A stretch of 6,847 nucleotides of DNA from an uncultured Roseburia sp. (GTDB taxonomy: Bacteria; Bacillota; Clostridia; Lachnospirales; Lachnospiraceae): the NCBI GenBank assembly GCA_945928585.1, contig CAMENQ010000131.1, forward strand, positions 1 through 6,847, read 5' to 3'. Of this stretch, positions 1 through 6,736 are shown piece by piece. The position numbers and the translations under genes were made by a program. The stretch's first letter is position 1. Each line of letters starts with the position of its first letter. The notes beneath the pieces are model-generated. The model was not told the DNA's origin. It did no database searches and saw nothing but the letters and a program-made list of their open reading frames with translations.

Positions 1-1
1 G

Positions 2-664
2 AAAATAAAGCTTCATAAGATTACGGTTGTTGAAAAACCTATAGCAGATGCAGCAGGAGTAGGTATTGATGTAAACAGTCCGAACGGACATCTTATTGTA
101 AATATAGGATACGATACGACAGAAATATCAGTTATTTCCCTTGGCGGAATAGTTTTAAGCAAGCTTATTAAAACAGGAGGAAATAAACTTGATGATGCTA
201 TCTGCAATATTATCAGAAAGAAGTATAATCTTATAATCGGAAACCGTTCTGCAGAGCAGGTGAAAATGGAGCTTGCCGATGCTATAAATGAGGATAGTGA
301 AAAGACTACCATGACCTACGGAAGAAATATTGTCACAGGTCTTCCAAATGCAAGGGAGATTTCAGGTGATCTGGTTCATGAAGCGATAAGTGAAATTCTT
401 CATCAGATTATAGAAAATATTAAGGTTATACTTGAAAGAACCCCGCCTGAATTATCAGCAGATATTATTGCAAGAGGTATTTATCTGACGGGAGGTTCTT
501 CAGGGATAAAGAATATTGATAAACTTATTACGGCAGAGACAGGTCTTAAGGTGAATACGGCAGATAAGCCTTCTGAGTCAGTTATAAGAGGCATATCAAA
601 GATAGTAAAGGATCCTGAATTGTCAGGACTTATGTATATTCCAAGAGAAAAACAGTATGACTAG
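2..664 (+). CDS. mreB: MreB-family actin-like rod-shape protein, C-terminal 220 residues (5' end outside window)
   Basis: This is the 3' part of an MreB gene, read from base 2; about 120 N-terminal residues lie upstream. MreB polymerises on the inner membrane face and guides lateral peptidoglycan synthesis with MreC, MreD, RodA and PBP2. Family signatures visible are ISLGGIV after the phosphate-2 loop, the IRKKYNLIIG helix, GRNIVTGLP, ERTPPELSADII and YLTGGSS near the C-terminus. The nucleotide-site motifs are unusual. The phosphate-2 loop, normally DIGGGTTE, reads NIGYDTTE (bases 101-124), losing the Asp and the second conserved Gly. The adenosine loop, normally LTGGGS, reads LTGGSS, and the GDEMD-like segment reads GNKLDD. 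Altered or weak ATP turnover is my inference. An in-frame GTG at base 260 is internal and not a start. The TAG stop overlaps the ribosome-binding site of mreC. Family assignment is strong; whether it is the main or a second MreB of the cell cannot be told here. Confidence 0.93.
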   Translation, partial: KIKLHKITVVEKPIADAAGVGIDVNSPNGHLIVNIGYDTTEISVISLGGIVLSKLIKTGGNKLDDAICNIIRKKYNLIIGNRSAEQVKMELADAINEDSEKTTMTYGRNIVTGLPNAREISGDLVHEAISEILHQIIENIKVILERTPPELSADIIARGIYLTGGSSGIKNIDKLITAETGLKVNTADKPSESVIRGISKIVKDPELSGLMYIPREKQYD

Positions 665-677
665 GAGTTTTTTATAA

Positions 678-1529
678 ATGAAAAAACGTAACAAAATAAC
701 AATTCCTCCAAAGTATATATTGATTTTTCTTACTGTGATTTGTTCCGGCTTTATAGTTATTTCACTTGTAAATAACGAGGCACTTCTGCCTTTGCAAAAC
801 GGCATATCAAAGGTTATTACTCCTATACACAGAGGATTAAACCAGGTAGGAATGTGGTTTTCGGATAAGGCAGAAACTTTAAAAGAAATAACACAGCTTA
901 AAGAGGAAAATGATAGGCTGAAGGAAGAGATAGATAACTTAAAAACCGAAAGTAATTTTACAGCTAATATGAAATCAGAACTGGACCGGCTTCGTGAGCT
1001 TTATAAGCTTGACAGCCTTTATGATGATTATCCTAAGGTTGCCGCCAGAGTCATACATTCAAACTCAAGTAACTGGTTTTCTGAATTTACCATTAATAAA
1101 GGGAAAAATGATGGCATAGAAGTAGATATGAATGTTATTTCCGGTTCAGGTCTTGTAGGAAGAATATCATTTGTGGCAGATGATTACGCAAAGGTTACGA
1201 CCATTATAAATGATAACCATAATGTAAGTGCAAAATTTGCTGAAAGCTCAGAAAACTGTATTGTCAGCGGAGATTTGACACTTAAGGAAAAAAATCTTAT
1301 AAGGGTAAGTGGCATAAATATTGATGCTAACGTATCAGAAGGGGATAAACTGGTAACTTCTTATATCAGTGACAAATATGTGCCGGGATTACTCATAGGA
1401 TATATATCGTCGGTAGAAAATGACAGCAATAATTTGACAAAATCAGGCTATGTTACGCCTGTGGTAGATTTTTCAAGTATTGAGGAAGTGCTTGTGATAA
1501 CACAGCAGAAGGAGACAGGAGAACAATAA
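678..1529 (+). CDS. mreC: Rod shape-determining protein MreC
   Basis: MreC is a bitopic membrane protein whose extracytoplasmic part organises the elongation complex and is known to activate PBP2. The 283-residue length is normal for the family. A short basic N-terminus is followed by one membrane segment (about residues 12-31), then a charged heptad-like coiled coil (about 65-110, rich in Lys, Glu and Leu) used for dimerisation. The beta-domain follows (about 118-275). It carries family hallmarks: a VIHSNSSNWF stretch, NKGKNDGIEVDMNVI, GLVGRI (159-163 area) and YVPGLLIGYI near 234-243. The ATG is preceded by AGGAG at 663-667, which overlaps the mreB stop codon, so translation may be coupled. 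The gap to mreB is 13 bases. Nothing is missing or truncated. A possible internal promoter sits in its coding sequence near 1275-1303. Confidence 0.96.
   Translation: MKKRNKITIPPKYILIFLTVICSGFIVISLVNNEALLPLQNGISKVITPIHRGLNQVGMWFSDKAETLKEITQLKEENDRLKEEIDNLKTESNFTANMKSELDRLRELYKLDSLYDDYPKVAARVIHSNSSNWFSEFTINKGKNDGIEVDMNVISGSGLVGRISFVADDYAKVTTIINDNHNVSAKFAESSENCIVSGDLTLKEKNLIRVSGINIDANVSEGDKLVTSYISDKYVPGLLIGYISSVENDSNNLTKSGYVTPVVDFSSIEEVLVITQQKETGEQ
1275..1303 (+). promoter_or_regulatory. Possible internal sigma-A-type promoter inside mreC
   Basis: A perfect TTGACA (1275-1280) is followed after exactly 17 bases by TATAAG (1298-1303), one mismatch from TATAAT. It faces the downstream genes mreD, pbp2 and minCDE. 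There is no TG extension before the -10. It lies wholly inside coding sequence of an A+T-rich genome, where such matches arise by chance, and several other TTGACA words in the window lack a properly spaced -10. Treat it as a weak candidate only. Confidence 0.2.
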
Positions 1530-1546
1530 CGGATAAGGGAGAAAAT

Positions 1547-2095
1547 ATGGCTAGAAAGATAACAGTGGCTTTACTTATCATAATTTCATATTTGTGTCAG
1601 ACTACCTATAACAGTCAGATTTCAATTGGCAATATTACACCTAATCTAATGATTATTCTTGTATGTGTATTTGCTCTTTTAAGAGGTAGAAAAGAAGGTT
1701 TGATAATAGGTTTTTTTGCCGGTATATTGCTTGATTTGTTTTATGGATATGCGGATATCGTAGGATTTTACAGTCTTATTTATATGTATACAGGTTATGT
1801 GGTTGGCTTTGTTCATGAGGTTATCTATACAGATGATATTATGATACCTGTTGTATTTACGGCAATATGTGATTTCTTAAGCAATTTTATTTTTTATGTC
1901 ATTGCTTTTGCCTTGAGAAACAAGCTTGAGTTTGGTGTATATTTCAAAACCATTATATTGCCGGAACTTATATATACAGTCTTTTTAACGGTTTTTTTGT
2001 ATAAGCTGTATAAGTTTATAAATGATAAGTTAGAAAAGCATGAAAGAAAACAGGAGGCAAAATATGGTACGAGAGATATTGGAAATATTCTTTAA
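1547..2095 (+). CDS. mreD: Rod shape-determining protein MreD
   Basis: MreD is a small polytopic membrane protein of the elongation complex, working with MreC and MreB. The protein has 182 residues, close to the usual 160-180. It is highly hydrophobic, with about six membrane segments (roughly 5-20, 32-46, 50-66, 72-90, 98-122 and 132-157) and a short charged C-terminal tail. Family features are a Pro-Asn-Leu start to the second segment (32-34), then GLIIGFFAGILLDLFYG (51-67) with the conserved Asp at 63, and GFYSLIYMYTGYVVG (73-87). The ATG follows AAGGGAG at 1535-1541 with a 5-base spacer, and the gap to mreC is 17 bases. The last 32 bases overlap the start of pbp2 in another frame and contain that gene's ribosome-binding site just upstream of it. 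The sequence of MreD is poorly conserved in general, so the call rests on topology, motifs and position. Confidence 0.92.
   Translation: MARKITVALLIIISYLCQTTYNSQISIGNITPNLMIILVCVFALLRGRKEGLIIGFFAGILLDLFYGYADIVGFYSLIYMYTGYVVGFVHEVIYTDDIMIPVVFTAICDFLSNFIFYVIAFALRNKLEFGVYFKTIILPELIYTVFLTVFLYKLYKFINDKLEKHERKQEAKYGTRDIGNIL
2052..2057 (+). promoter_or_regulatory. Ribosome-binding site of pbp2, inside the mreD coding sequence
   Basis: A full AGGAGG lies 6 bases before the ATG at 2064. It decides the start: an earlier in-frame ATG at 2040 has no comparable purine-rich site at the right distance, and starting there would place this site inside the gene. Because the site is translated as part of mreD, ribosomes finishing mreD could open it for pbp2 (translational coupling, inferred). 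Confidence 0.85.
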
Positions 2096-4928
2096 TTTCA
2101 TAAAATCCAGAGTATTTATTGCATTTATCTTAATTGCGGCTATGTTTGGCATACTGATTTCCAGAGTGTTTGAGCTTCAGATTGTAAATGCAAACGAATA
2201 TATAGAAAAATATTCACAGAAAACAGAAAAAACAAGATATTATAATACTACCCGTGGCAATATATATGATACTAACGGAAAACTTCTGGCATACAACGTA
2301 TCCGTGTATTCAGTTGTTATTGAAGATACATTGGACAGTTCTGTATATAAAAGTGATCAGATGAATCAGATTATAAATACAACAGTAAATATAATTGAAA
2401 GACATGGTGACAGTATAGATTCAGATTTTCCTATTGAATATTTAGATGGAAATATAATTTGGAGACAGTCCATATCGGAAAATTCACGCCTAAGGTTTTT
2501 GAAAGATATATATGGAACGGAAACTCTTGATACTGAAGAGAAAAAACTTTCCGAGACTACTGCGGAAGAAGCTTTTATGTATCTTGCAGGAGAAAAAAAA
2601 TATGATGTTGATATGGAGTTGTACACCAAAAAGGAAGCGTTTGACATTGTGATGATACGTTACAATCTTTCATTAAATGCCTATCAGAAATATATTTCTA
2701 CAACTATAGCTACTGATATTTCTGAAGAGACTATGGCCGCAATTTATGAAAGTGCAGATACTATTCCGGGAGTAAATATTACCCGGACTACTAAGCGGAT
2801 TTATAATGACAGCTTATATTTTTCACATATTATCGGATACACAGGAAAGATATCAGATGAACAGCTTACAGAATTAAACAGCCAGGTAACAGATGAAAAT
2901 AACAAATATGCAATAAATGATATAGTCGGAAAAACCGGTGTTGAAGCATCTATGGAGCTGGAACTTAGCGGAAATAAGGGATATGACAGAGTTATTGTAG
3001 ATACAACCGGAAAGGTTTTATCTGTTATTGATGAAGAAGCAGGCGTTGCAGGAAATGATATATATCTTACAATAGACAGCGATCTTCAAAAAGGCATATA
3101 TCATCTTATAGAGGAAGAACTTGCAGGAATACTTGTTGATAAAATAGTCAACAGGACTCTTTCAGAAAGTGATAAATCAAAGTGGCTTATACCTGTTAAG
3201 GATGTTTATTTTCAGATAATTAATAATAATGTGGCAGACATAGAAAAGTTTAAGCTTGAAAGTGCCAGTGAAAATGAAAAAAACATATACGGAATTCTGA
3301 CTTCAAAAAAGGAAACTGTGCTTGCAAATATAAGGTCAGAATTGTATAATAATGAAGCATCACCGCTTAGTTCATTATCGGCTGAATACAATGAGTATTA
3401 TACATTTATTTTTAATATGCTGTCAGACAGCTCATACAATGTAAATCTGATACCAAAAAGCCGTATTGACACAAACGATGAGCAGTACAAATTATGGATG
3501 AGGGATGGGCTTTCTCTTAGAGATATTCTCCTTTATGCCATAGATATGAACTGGGTGGATACATCAAAGCTGGATGTGGAATCAAACTATATAGACAGAG
3601 AATCCATATATAATTCTCTTGTTGATTATATTATGACTTATGCATCTGAGAATAAAGCCTTTGACAAGATACTGTATAAATATCTAATTGAGATGGGTAC
3701 AATATCAGGTGGACAGATATGCAGACTGCTCTATGACCAGGAAGTGCTGGAATATGATGCAGCCATATACTCAAAACTTACATCAGGCACAATGTCATCA
3801 TATGATTTTATTATTTCTAAAATAAAGTCTCTGGAGCTTACACCTGCAATGCTTGCACTTGAACCGTGTTCAGCTACGGTGACTGTAGTGGAAAGCGGAA
3901 CAAGCAATGTATTGGCTATGGTATCTTATCCAAGCTACGATAACAACTCATTTTCGGGTTCCATAGATTATGACACATGGACTACCTTAAGTGAAGATTT
4001 ATCAAGTCCTTTATTTGACAGAGCTACAAAGATGAGAACTGCTCCCGGATCTACGTTTAAGCCGTTGTCAGCCGTTGCCGGATTAGAGACAGGAGTCATA
4101 TCAGGTTCAACGTATATAGTTTGTAATGGTATATTCAATACAATCGAGCCACCTCCAAAATGCTGGATTTATCCTAGCAGGCACGGAGCCTTGAACGTAG
4201 TGGGAGGTATTAAGAATTCATGTAATGTATTCTTTTATGAAGTAGGTTACAGATTATCCACAATGAATGGCTCTTATGATGAACAGGCCGGACTTTCTTA
4301 TCTTAAAAAATACGGAGCTATGGTTGGACTTACAGAGACATCTGGAGTAGAGGTAGAGGAATATTCGCCGTTATTTTCTACTACAAATCCCGTACCATCA
4401 GCTATTGGACAGGGTTCACACAGTTTTACAAGTGTACAGCTTGCGAGATATGTAAATACCATAGCATCAGACGGAACAAACTATGAGCTTACTCTCATAA
4501 AAGACATTAAGAAAATAAACGGAGAAAGCAAAACATTACCTGAAAAGAAAGTAACACAGGTGGAAGCCTCTACTGAAACCATAAATTTAGTTCAGACAGG
4601 TATGCTTGAGGCTGCAAAGACATATGGTGGCATAAGAAATTTAAGTTATTCTGTAGGCGGAAAGACAGGTACTGCCCAGGAAAGTGCAAATTCTCCTGAC
4701 CACGCGCTTATGATTGCGTTTGCACCATATGATGACCCTGAGGTAAGTGTAAGCGTTACCATTCAAAATGGTTATTCTTCATCATATGCTTCACAGCTGA
4801 CGGGAGATGTGTTAGAATATTATTTTGGAAATGTCACACTGGAACAGATACTGAACGGTAATGCCGATGGTCCGGCACCGCTTGAGACTGGGGATGAGAC
4901 AGAGACCGAGAATGAGACAGAACAATAA
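2064..4928 (+). CDS. mrdA: Penicillin-binding protein 2 (class B transpeptidase), long clostridial form with inserted domain and probable Zn site
   Basis: PBP2 is a membrane-anchored D,D-transpeptidase that crosslinks lateral-wall peptidoglycan, partnered with RodA. From the ATG at 2064 it has 954 residues, far longer than the usual 600-720. Layout: one membrane anchor (about 16-34); PBP-dimer region with TTRGNIYDTNGKLLAYN (62-78) and GKTGVE (289-294); LTID at 335-338; an insertion of about 245 residues (about 355-601); then the transpeptidase domain opening at VLAMVSYPSYD. Catalytic motifs are intact: STFK with Ser663 and Lys666, SCN with Ser719 and Asn721, and KTGT starting at Lys867. Cys687, Cys700, His707 and Cys720 surround the SxN motif and resemble the zinc site known in C. 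difficile PBP2; metal binding here is inferred. The protein ends in an acidic Glu/Thr tail (941-954). It overlaps mreD by 32 bases and is followed 21 bases later by minC. Family certainty is very high; the role of the insertion is unknown to me. Confidence 0.96.
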   Translation: MVREILEIFFNFIKSRVFIAFILIAAMFGILISRVFELQIVNANEYIEKYSQKTEKTRYYNTTRGNIYDTNGKLLAYNVSVYSVVIEDTLDSSVYKSDQMNQIINTTVNIIERHGDSIDSDFPIEYLDGNIIWRQSISENSRLRFLKDIYGTETLDTEEKKLSETTAEEAFMYLAGEKKYDVDMELYTKKEAFDIVMIRYNLSLNAYQKYISTTIATDISEETMAAIYESADTIPGVNITRTTKRIYNDSLYFSHIIGYTGKISDEQLTELNSQVTDENNKYAINDIVGKTGVEASMELELSGNKGYDRVIVDTTGKVLSVIDEEAGVAGNDIYLTIDSDLQKGIYHLIEEELAGILVDKIVNRTLSESDKSKWLIPVKDVYFQIINNNVADIEKFKLESASENEKNIYGILTSKKETVLANIRSELYNNEASPLSSLSAEYNEYYTFIFNMLSDSSYNVNLIPKSRIDTNDEQYKLWMRDGLSLRDILLYAIDMNWVDTSKLDVESNYIDRESIYNSLVDYIMTYASENKAFDKILYKYLIEMGTISGGQICRLLYDQEVLEYDAAIYSKLTSGTMSSYDFIISKIKSLELTPAMLALEPCSATVTVVESGTSNVLAMVSYPSYDNNSFSGSIDYDTWTTLSEDLSSPLFDRATKMRTAPGSTFKPLSAVAGLETGVISGSTYIVCNGIFNTIEPPPKCWIYPSRHGALNVVGGIKNSCNVFFYEVGYRLSTMNGSYDEQAGLSYLKKYGAMVGLTETSGVEVEEYSPLFSTTNPVPSAIGQGSHSFTSVQLARYVNTIASDGTNYELTLIKDIKKINGESKTLPEKKVTQVEASTETINLVQTGMLEAAKTYGGIRNLSYSVGGKTGTAQESANSPDHALMIAFAPYDDPEVSVSVTIQNGYSSSYASQLTGDVLEYYFGNVTLEQILNGNADGPAPLETGDETETENETEQ
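3126..3866 (+). other. PBP2 inserted domain (about residues 355-601)
   Basis: In most class B PBPs the LTID-LQ helix leads within about 30 residues into the first strand of the transpeptidase domain (the VLAMVSYPSYD region). Here roughly 245 residues intervene. The segment is mainly helical in composition, rich in Tyr, Ser, Asp and Lys, with no cysteine-rich, low-complexity or membrane part. It contains GTISGGQICRLLYDQ and ends in a Leu-Glu-Pro-Cys-Ser junction (Cys at residue 602). Codon use looks like the flanks, so recent insertion is unlikely. I recall similar segments in other clostridial PBP2 proteins, so it is probably an old lineage trait; I cannot name its fold. Confidence 0.7.
4894..4921 (+). 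repeat. Short direct repeat coding for the acidic PBP2 tail
   Basis: The 10-base word ATGAGACAGA occurs at 4894-4903 and again at 4912-4921, offset by 18 bases (six codons), with a related GAGAC copy between them. It encodes the Glu/Thr-rich end of PBP2. The exact 18-base period suggests the tail grew by small in-frame duplication. No function is implied. Confidence 0.5.
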
Positions 4929-4949
4929 AAAAGAAAGGGACTTACGCAA

Positions 4950-5618
4950 ATGAACAAAAATTCAGTAGTGCTAAAAGGAAATAAATATGGTATAGTGGTA
5001 GTACTGGACGAAAATGCCGGCTTTGATGAAATAAAATCATTAATAAGTGAAAAGTTTAAAGAGTCATCAAAGTTTTTCGGAAAAGAATCCATGGCTATAG
5101 CCTTTGAAGGAAAAAAGCTTTCAGATGATGAACAGGTTGAACTGCTTAATATTGTAAATGATACAACAGACCTTAATATTGTATGTATTATGGATAATGA
5201 CAGCAAAAGAGAAGAGCAGTTTAAAAAGACTGTTGAGGCAAAGCTTGAGGATATGAACACAGGCGTAGGACAGTTTTACAGAGGTACGCTTCGTTCAGGT
5301 CAGGTGCTTGAAAGTGACAGCTCTGTCATTATTTTAGGAGATGTAAATCCCGGGGCAAAAATTATTTCAGCAGGAAATATAGTTATACTTGGTGCCTTGA
5401 AAGGCAATGTTTATGCAGGTGCAAATGGAGATGAATCTTCGTTTGTAGTAGCACTGGATATGAATCCTGTGCAGATAAGAATTGGCGATACTATCGCAAG
5501 ATGTTCAGATAAACCTAAAAAATCATCAAAGTCGGAGACAAAAATAGCATATGTTGACGGCGGAAACATTTATATTGACCCTCTTAACAAAGAGGTACTC
5601 AATGATTTGAATTTTTAA
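4950..5618 (+). CDS. minC: Septum site-determining protein MinC
   Basis: MinC blocks FtsZ ring assembly away from midcell; MinD recruits it to the membrane. The 222-residue length fits the family. The N-terminal domain (about 1-100) is the FtsZ-antagonising part and is weakly conserved. The C-terminal beta-helix domain (about 106-212) is clear: FYRGTLRSGQVLES at 109-122, with the RSGQ motif that contacts MinD, then GDVNPGAKIISAGNIVILGALKGNVYAG (130-157), each turn marked by glycines. A Lys/Ser-rich loop (187-198) precedes the last strand. The ATG follows AAAGGGA at 4934-4940 with a 9-base spacer. It lies 21 bases after pbp2 and 21 bases before minD, with no terminator on either side, so it is probably transcribed with the elongation genes. 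Confidence 0.96.
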   Translation: MNKNSVVLKGNKYGIVVVLDENAGFDEIKSLISEKFKESSKFFGKESMAIAFEGKKLSDDEQVELLNIVNDTTDLNIVCIMDNDSKREEQFKKTVEAKLEDMNTGVGQFYRGTLRSGQVLESDSSVIILGDVNPGAKIISAGNIVILGALKGNVYAGANGDESSFVVALDMNPVQIRIGDTIARCSDKPKKSSKSETKIAYVDGGNIYIDPLNKEVLNDLNF

Positions 5619-5639
5619 GACAAAGGAGTTGGAAGATTT

Positions 5640-6431
5640 ATGAGTGAAGTTATTGTAGTAACATCCGGAAAGGGTGGAGTTGGTAAGACCACAACCTCTG
5701 CAAATGTAGGTACAGGTCTTGCAAAGCTGAACAAAAAAGTAGTTTTAATTGATACTGATATAGGACTTAGAAACCTTGATGTTGTTATGGGACTCGAAAA
5801 CAGAATAGTATATAATCTCGTAGATGTTGTGGAAGGAAACTGTCGTCCTAAGCAGGCTATGATAAAGGATAAAAGATATAACAACCTTTATCTTCTGCCA
5901 TCAGCACAGACAAGAGATAAGACAAGTGTAACCCCAGAGCAGATGGTATCATTAGTAAATGAACTGAGAGAAGAGTTTGACTACATAATTCTTGACTGTC
6001 CGGCAGGTATAGAGCAGGGCTTCAAGAATGCCATCGCAGGAGCAGACAGAGCTTTAGTTGTTACTACACCGGAGGTTTCTGCCATTCGAGATGCAGATAG
6101 AATTATTGGCCTTTTAGAGGCAAATTCTATGGGTAAAGTTGACTTAATAGTAAACCGTATTCGTATGGACATGGTAAAGAAAGGTGATATGATGTCAATA
6201 GAAGATGTTGTAGACATTCTTTCAATAAATCTTATTGGTGCCGTACCTGATGATGAAAACATTGTTATAGCTACAAACCAGGGTGAACCTCTTGTAGGAA
6301 ATGATACTTTACCGGGACAGGCATATATGAATATATGTAAACGTATTATGGGAGAAAGCGTTCCTATGCTTGACCTTGCTAAAAATAATGGATTTTTTGC
6401 AAAGATAGCCGGTCTGTTTAAGAAAAATTAA
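5640..6431 (+). CDS. minD: Septum site-determining ATPase MinD
   Basis: MinD is a ParA/MinD-type ATPase that dimerises with ATP, binds the membrane, recruits MinC and is released when MinE stimulates hydrolysis. All 263 residues are present, a normal length. The deviant Walker A motif GKGGVGKTT spans residues 10-18, with signature Lys11 and Lys16. The switch region LIDTDIGLRNLD (36-47) carries Asp40, and Walker B reads ILDCPAG (117-123). A TTPEVSAIRDADR stretch (142-154) is typical of MinD as opposed to ParA or Soj. The end, GFFAKIAGLFKKN (251-263), is the amphipathic membrane-targeting helix. The ATG follows AAAGGAG at 5622-5628 with an 11-base spacer. Its partners minC and minE flank it at 21 and 20 bases. 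No key residue is missing, and I am very sure of this call. Confidence 0.98.
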   Translation: MSEVIVVTSGKGGVGKTTTSANVGTGLAKLNKKVVLIDTDIGLRNLDVVMGLENRIVYNLVDVVEGNCRPKQAMIKDKRYNNLYLLPSAQTRDKTSVTPEQMVSLVNELREEFDYIILDCPAGIEQGFKNAIAGADRALVVTTPEVSAIRDADRIIGLLEANSMGKVDLIVNRIRMDMVKKGDMMSIEDVVDILSINLIGAVPDDENIVIATNQGEPLVGNDTLPGQAYMNICKRIMGESVPMLDLAKNNGFFAKIAGLFKKN

Positions 6432-6451
6432 TTGAAAGGTGATTTGTTCAG

Positions 6452-6724
6452 ATGAGTTTATTTGATATTTTTAAGAAAAAATCATCAGGAGACGTGGCCA
6501 AGGACAGATTAAAGCTCCTTTTAGTATCAGACAGGGCAAACTGTTCTCCTGAGATTATGGAATTAATAAAAAATGATATAATTAACGTTATAGCAAAATA
6601 TATGGAAATTGACTGTGAAGGACTAGACATTCAGATTACACAGACTGAGTCTGATGGAGAAAATGGAAATGTTCCTGCACTTGTTGCCAATATTCCAATT
6701 AAGGAAGTAAAACATAATTCGTAA
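6452..6724 (+). CDS. minE: Cell division topological specificity factor MinE
   Basis: MinE stimulates the MinD ATPase and sweeps MinCD from midcell, giving pole-to-pole oscillation in species where it has been studied. The 90-residue length matches the family. Residues 2-9 (SLFDIFKK) form the short amphipathic membrane-binding segment. DVAKDRLKLLLVSDR (14-28) is the anti-MinCD segment, closely following the pattern of the E. coli protein. The rest (about 32-86) is the dimerising topological-specificity domain, with KNDIINVIAKYMEID (40-54). The ATG is preceded by AAAGGTGA at 6435-6442 with a 9-base spacer. Its presence argues that this Gram-positive-type cell positions MinCD by MinE and not by DivIVA/MinJ as in Bacillus subtilis; that is an inference, since DivIVA could be encoded elsewhere. 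Confidence 0.96.
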   Translation: MSLFDIFKKKSSGDVAKDRLKLLLVSDRANCSPEIMELIKNDIINVIAKYMEIDCEGLDIQITQTESDGENGNVPALVANIPIKEVKHNS

Positions 6725-6736
6725 GTGGGAGATACT

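Noticed and set aside
13..312. Reverse-strand open frame opposite mreB (99 codons)
   Set aside because: It lies wholly opposite clear MreB coding sequence, has a Ser/Phe/Ile-rich composition typical of antisense reading, and has no recognisable motif.
260..664. A separate 134-residue protein starting at GTG 260
   Set aside because: It is the in-frame continuation of MreB; the reading frame is open and MreB-like from base 2, and no ribosome-binding site precedes 260.
2040..2063. Alternative PBP2 start at ATG 2040
   Set aside because: The AGGAGG at 2052-2057 is correctly spaced for 2064, and nothing comparable precedes 2040.
2366..2647. Reverse-strand open frame opposite pbp2 (93 codons)
   Set aside because: It is a shadow of the pbp2 coding strand with no motif or convincing start site.
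2641..2669. TTGACA word in pbp2 as a promoter (also the ones at 3466 and 3661)
   Set aside because: The nearest TATAAT-like words lie 8 to 14 bases away, outside the usual 16 to 18, so these are taken as chance.
4929..4949. Possible terminator or promoter between pbp2 and minC
   Set aside because: The 21-base gap holds only a ribosome-binding site; there is no inverted repeat or U-tract, and no room for a promoter.
4820..5260. Reverse-strand open frame across the pbp2-minC junction (146 codons)
   Set aside because: It covers the ends of two well-supported genes on the other strand, and its Ser/Phe/Ile-rich low-complexity composition is typical of antisense frames.
5615..6262. Reverse-strand open frames opposite minD (5615-5884 and 5981-6262)
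   Set aside because: MinD is unambiguous over the whole region; these frames have no motif and no independent support.
6448..6630. Reverse-strand open frame opposite minE (60 codons)
   Set aside because: It is a shadow of minE without any recognisable content.
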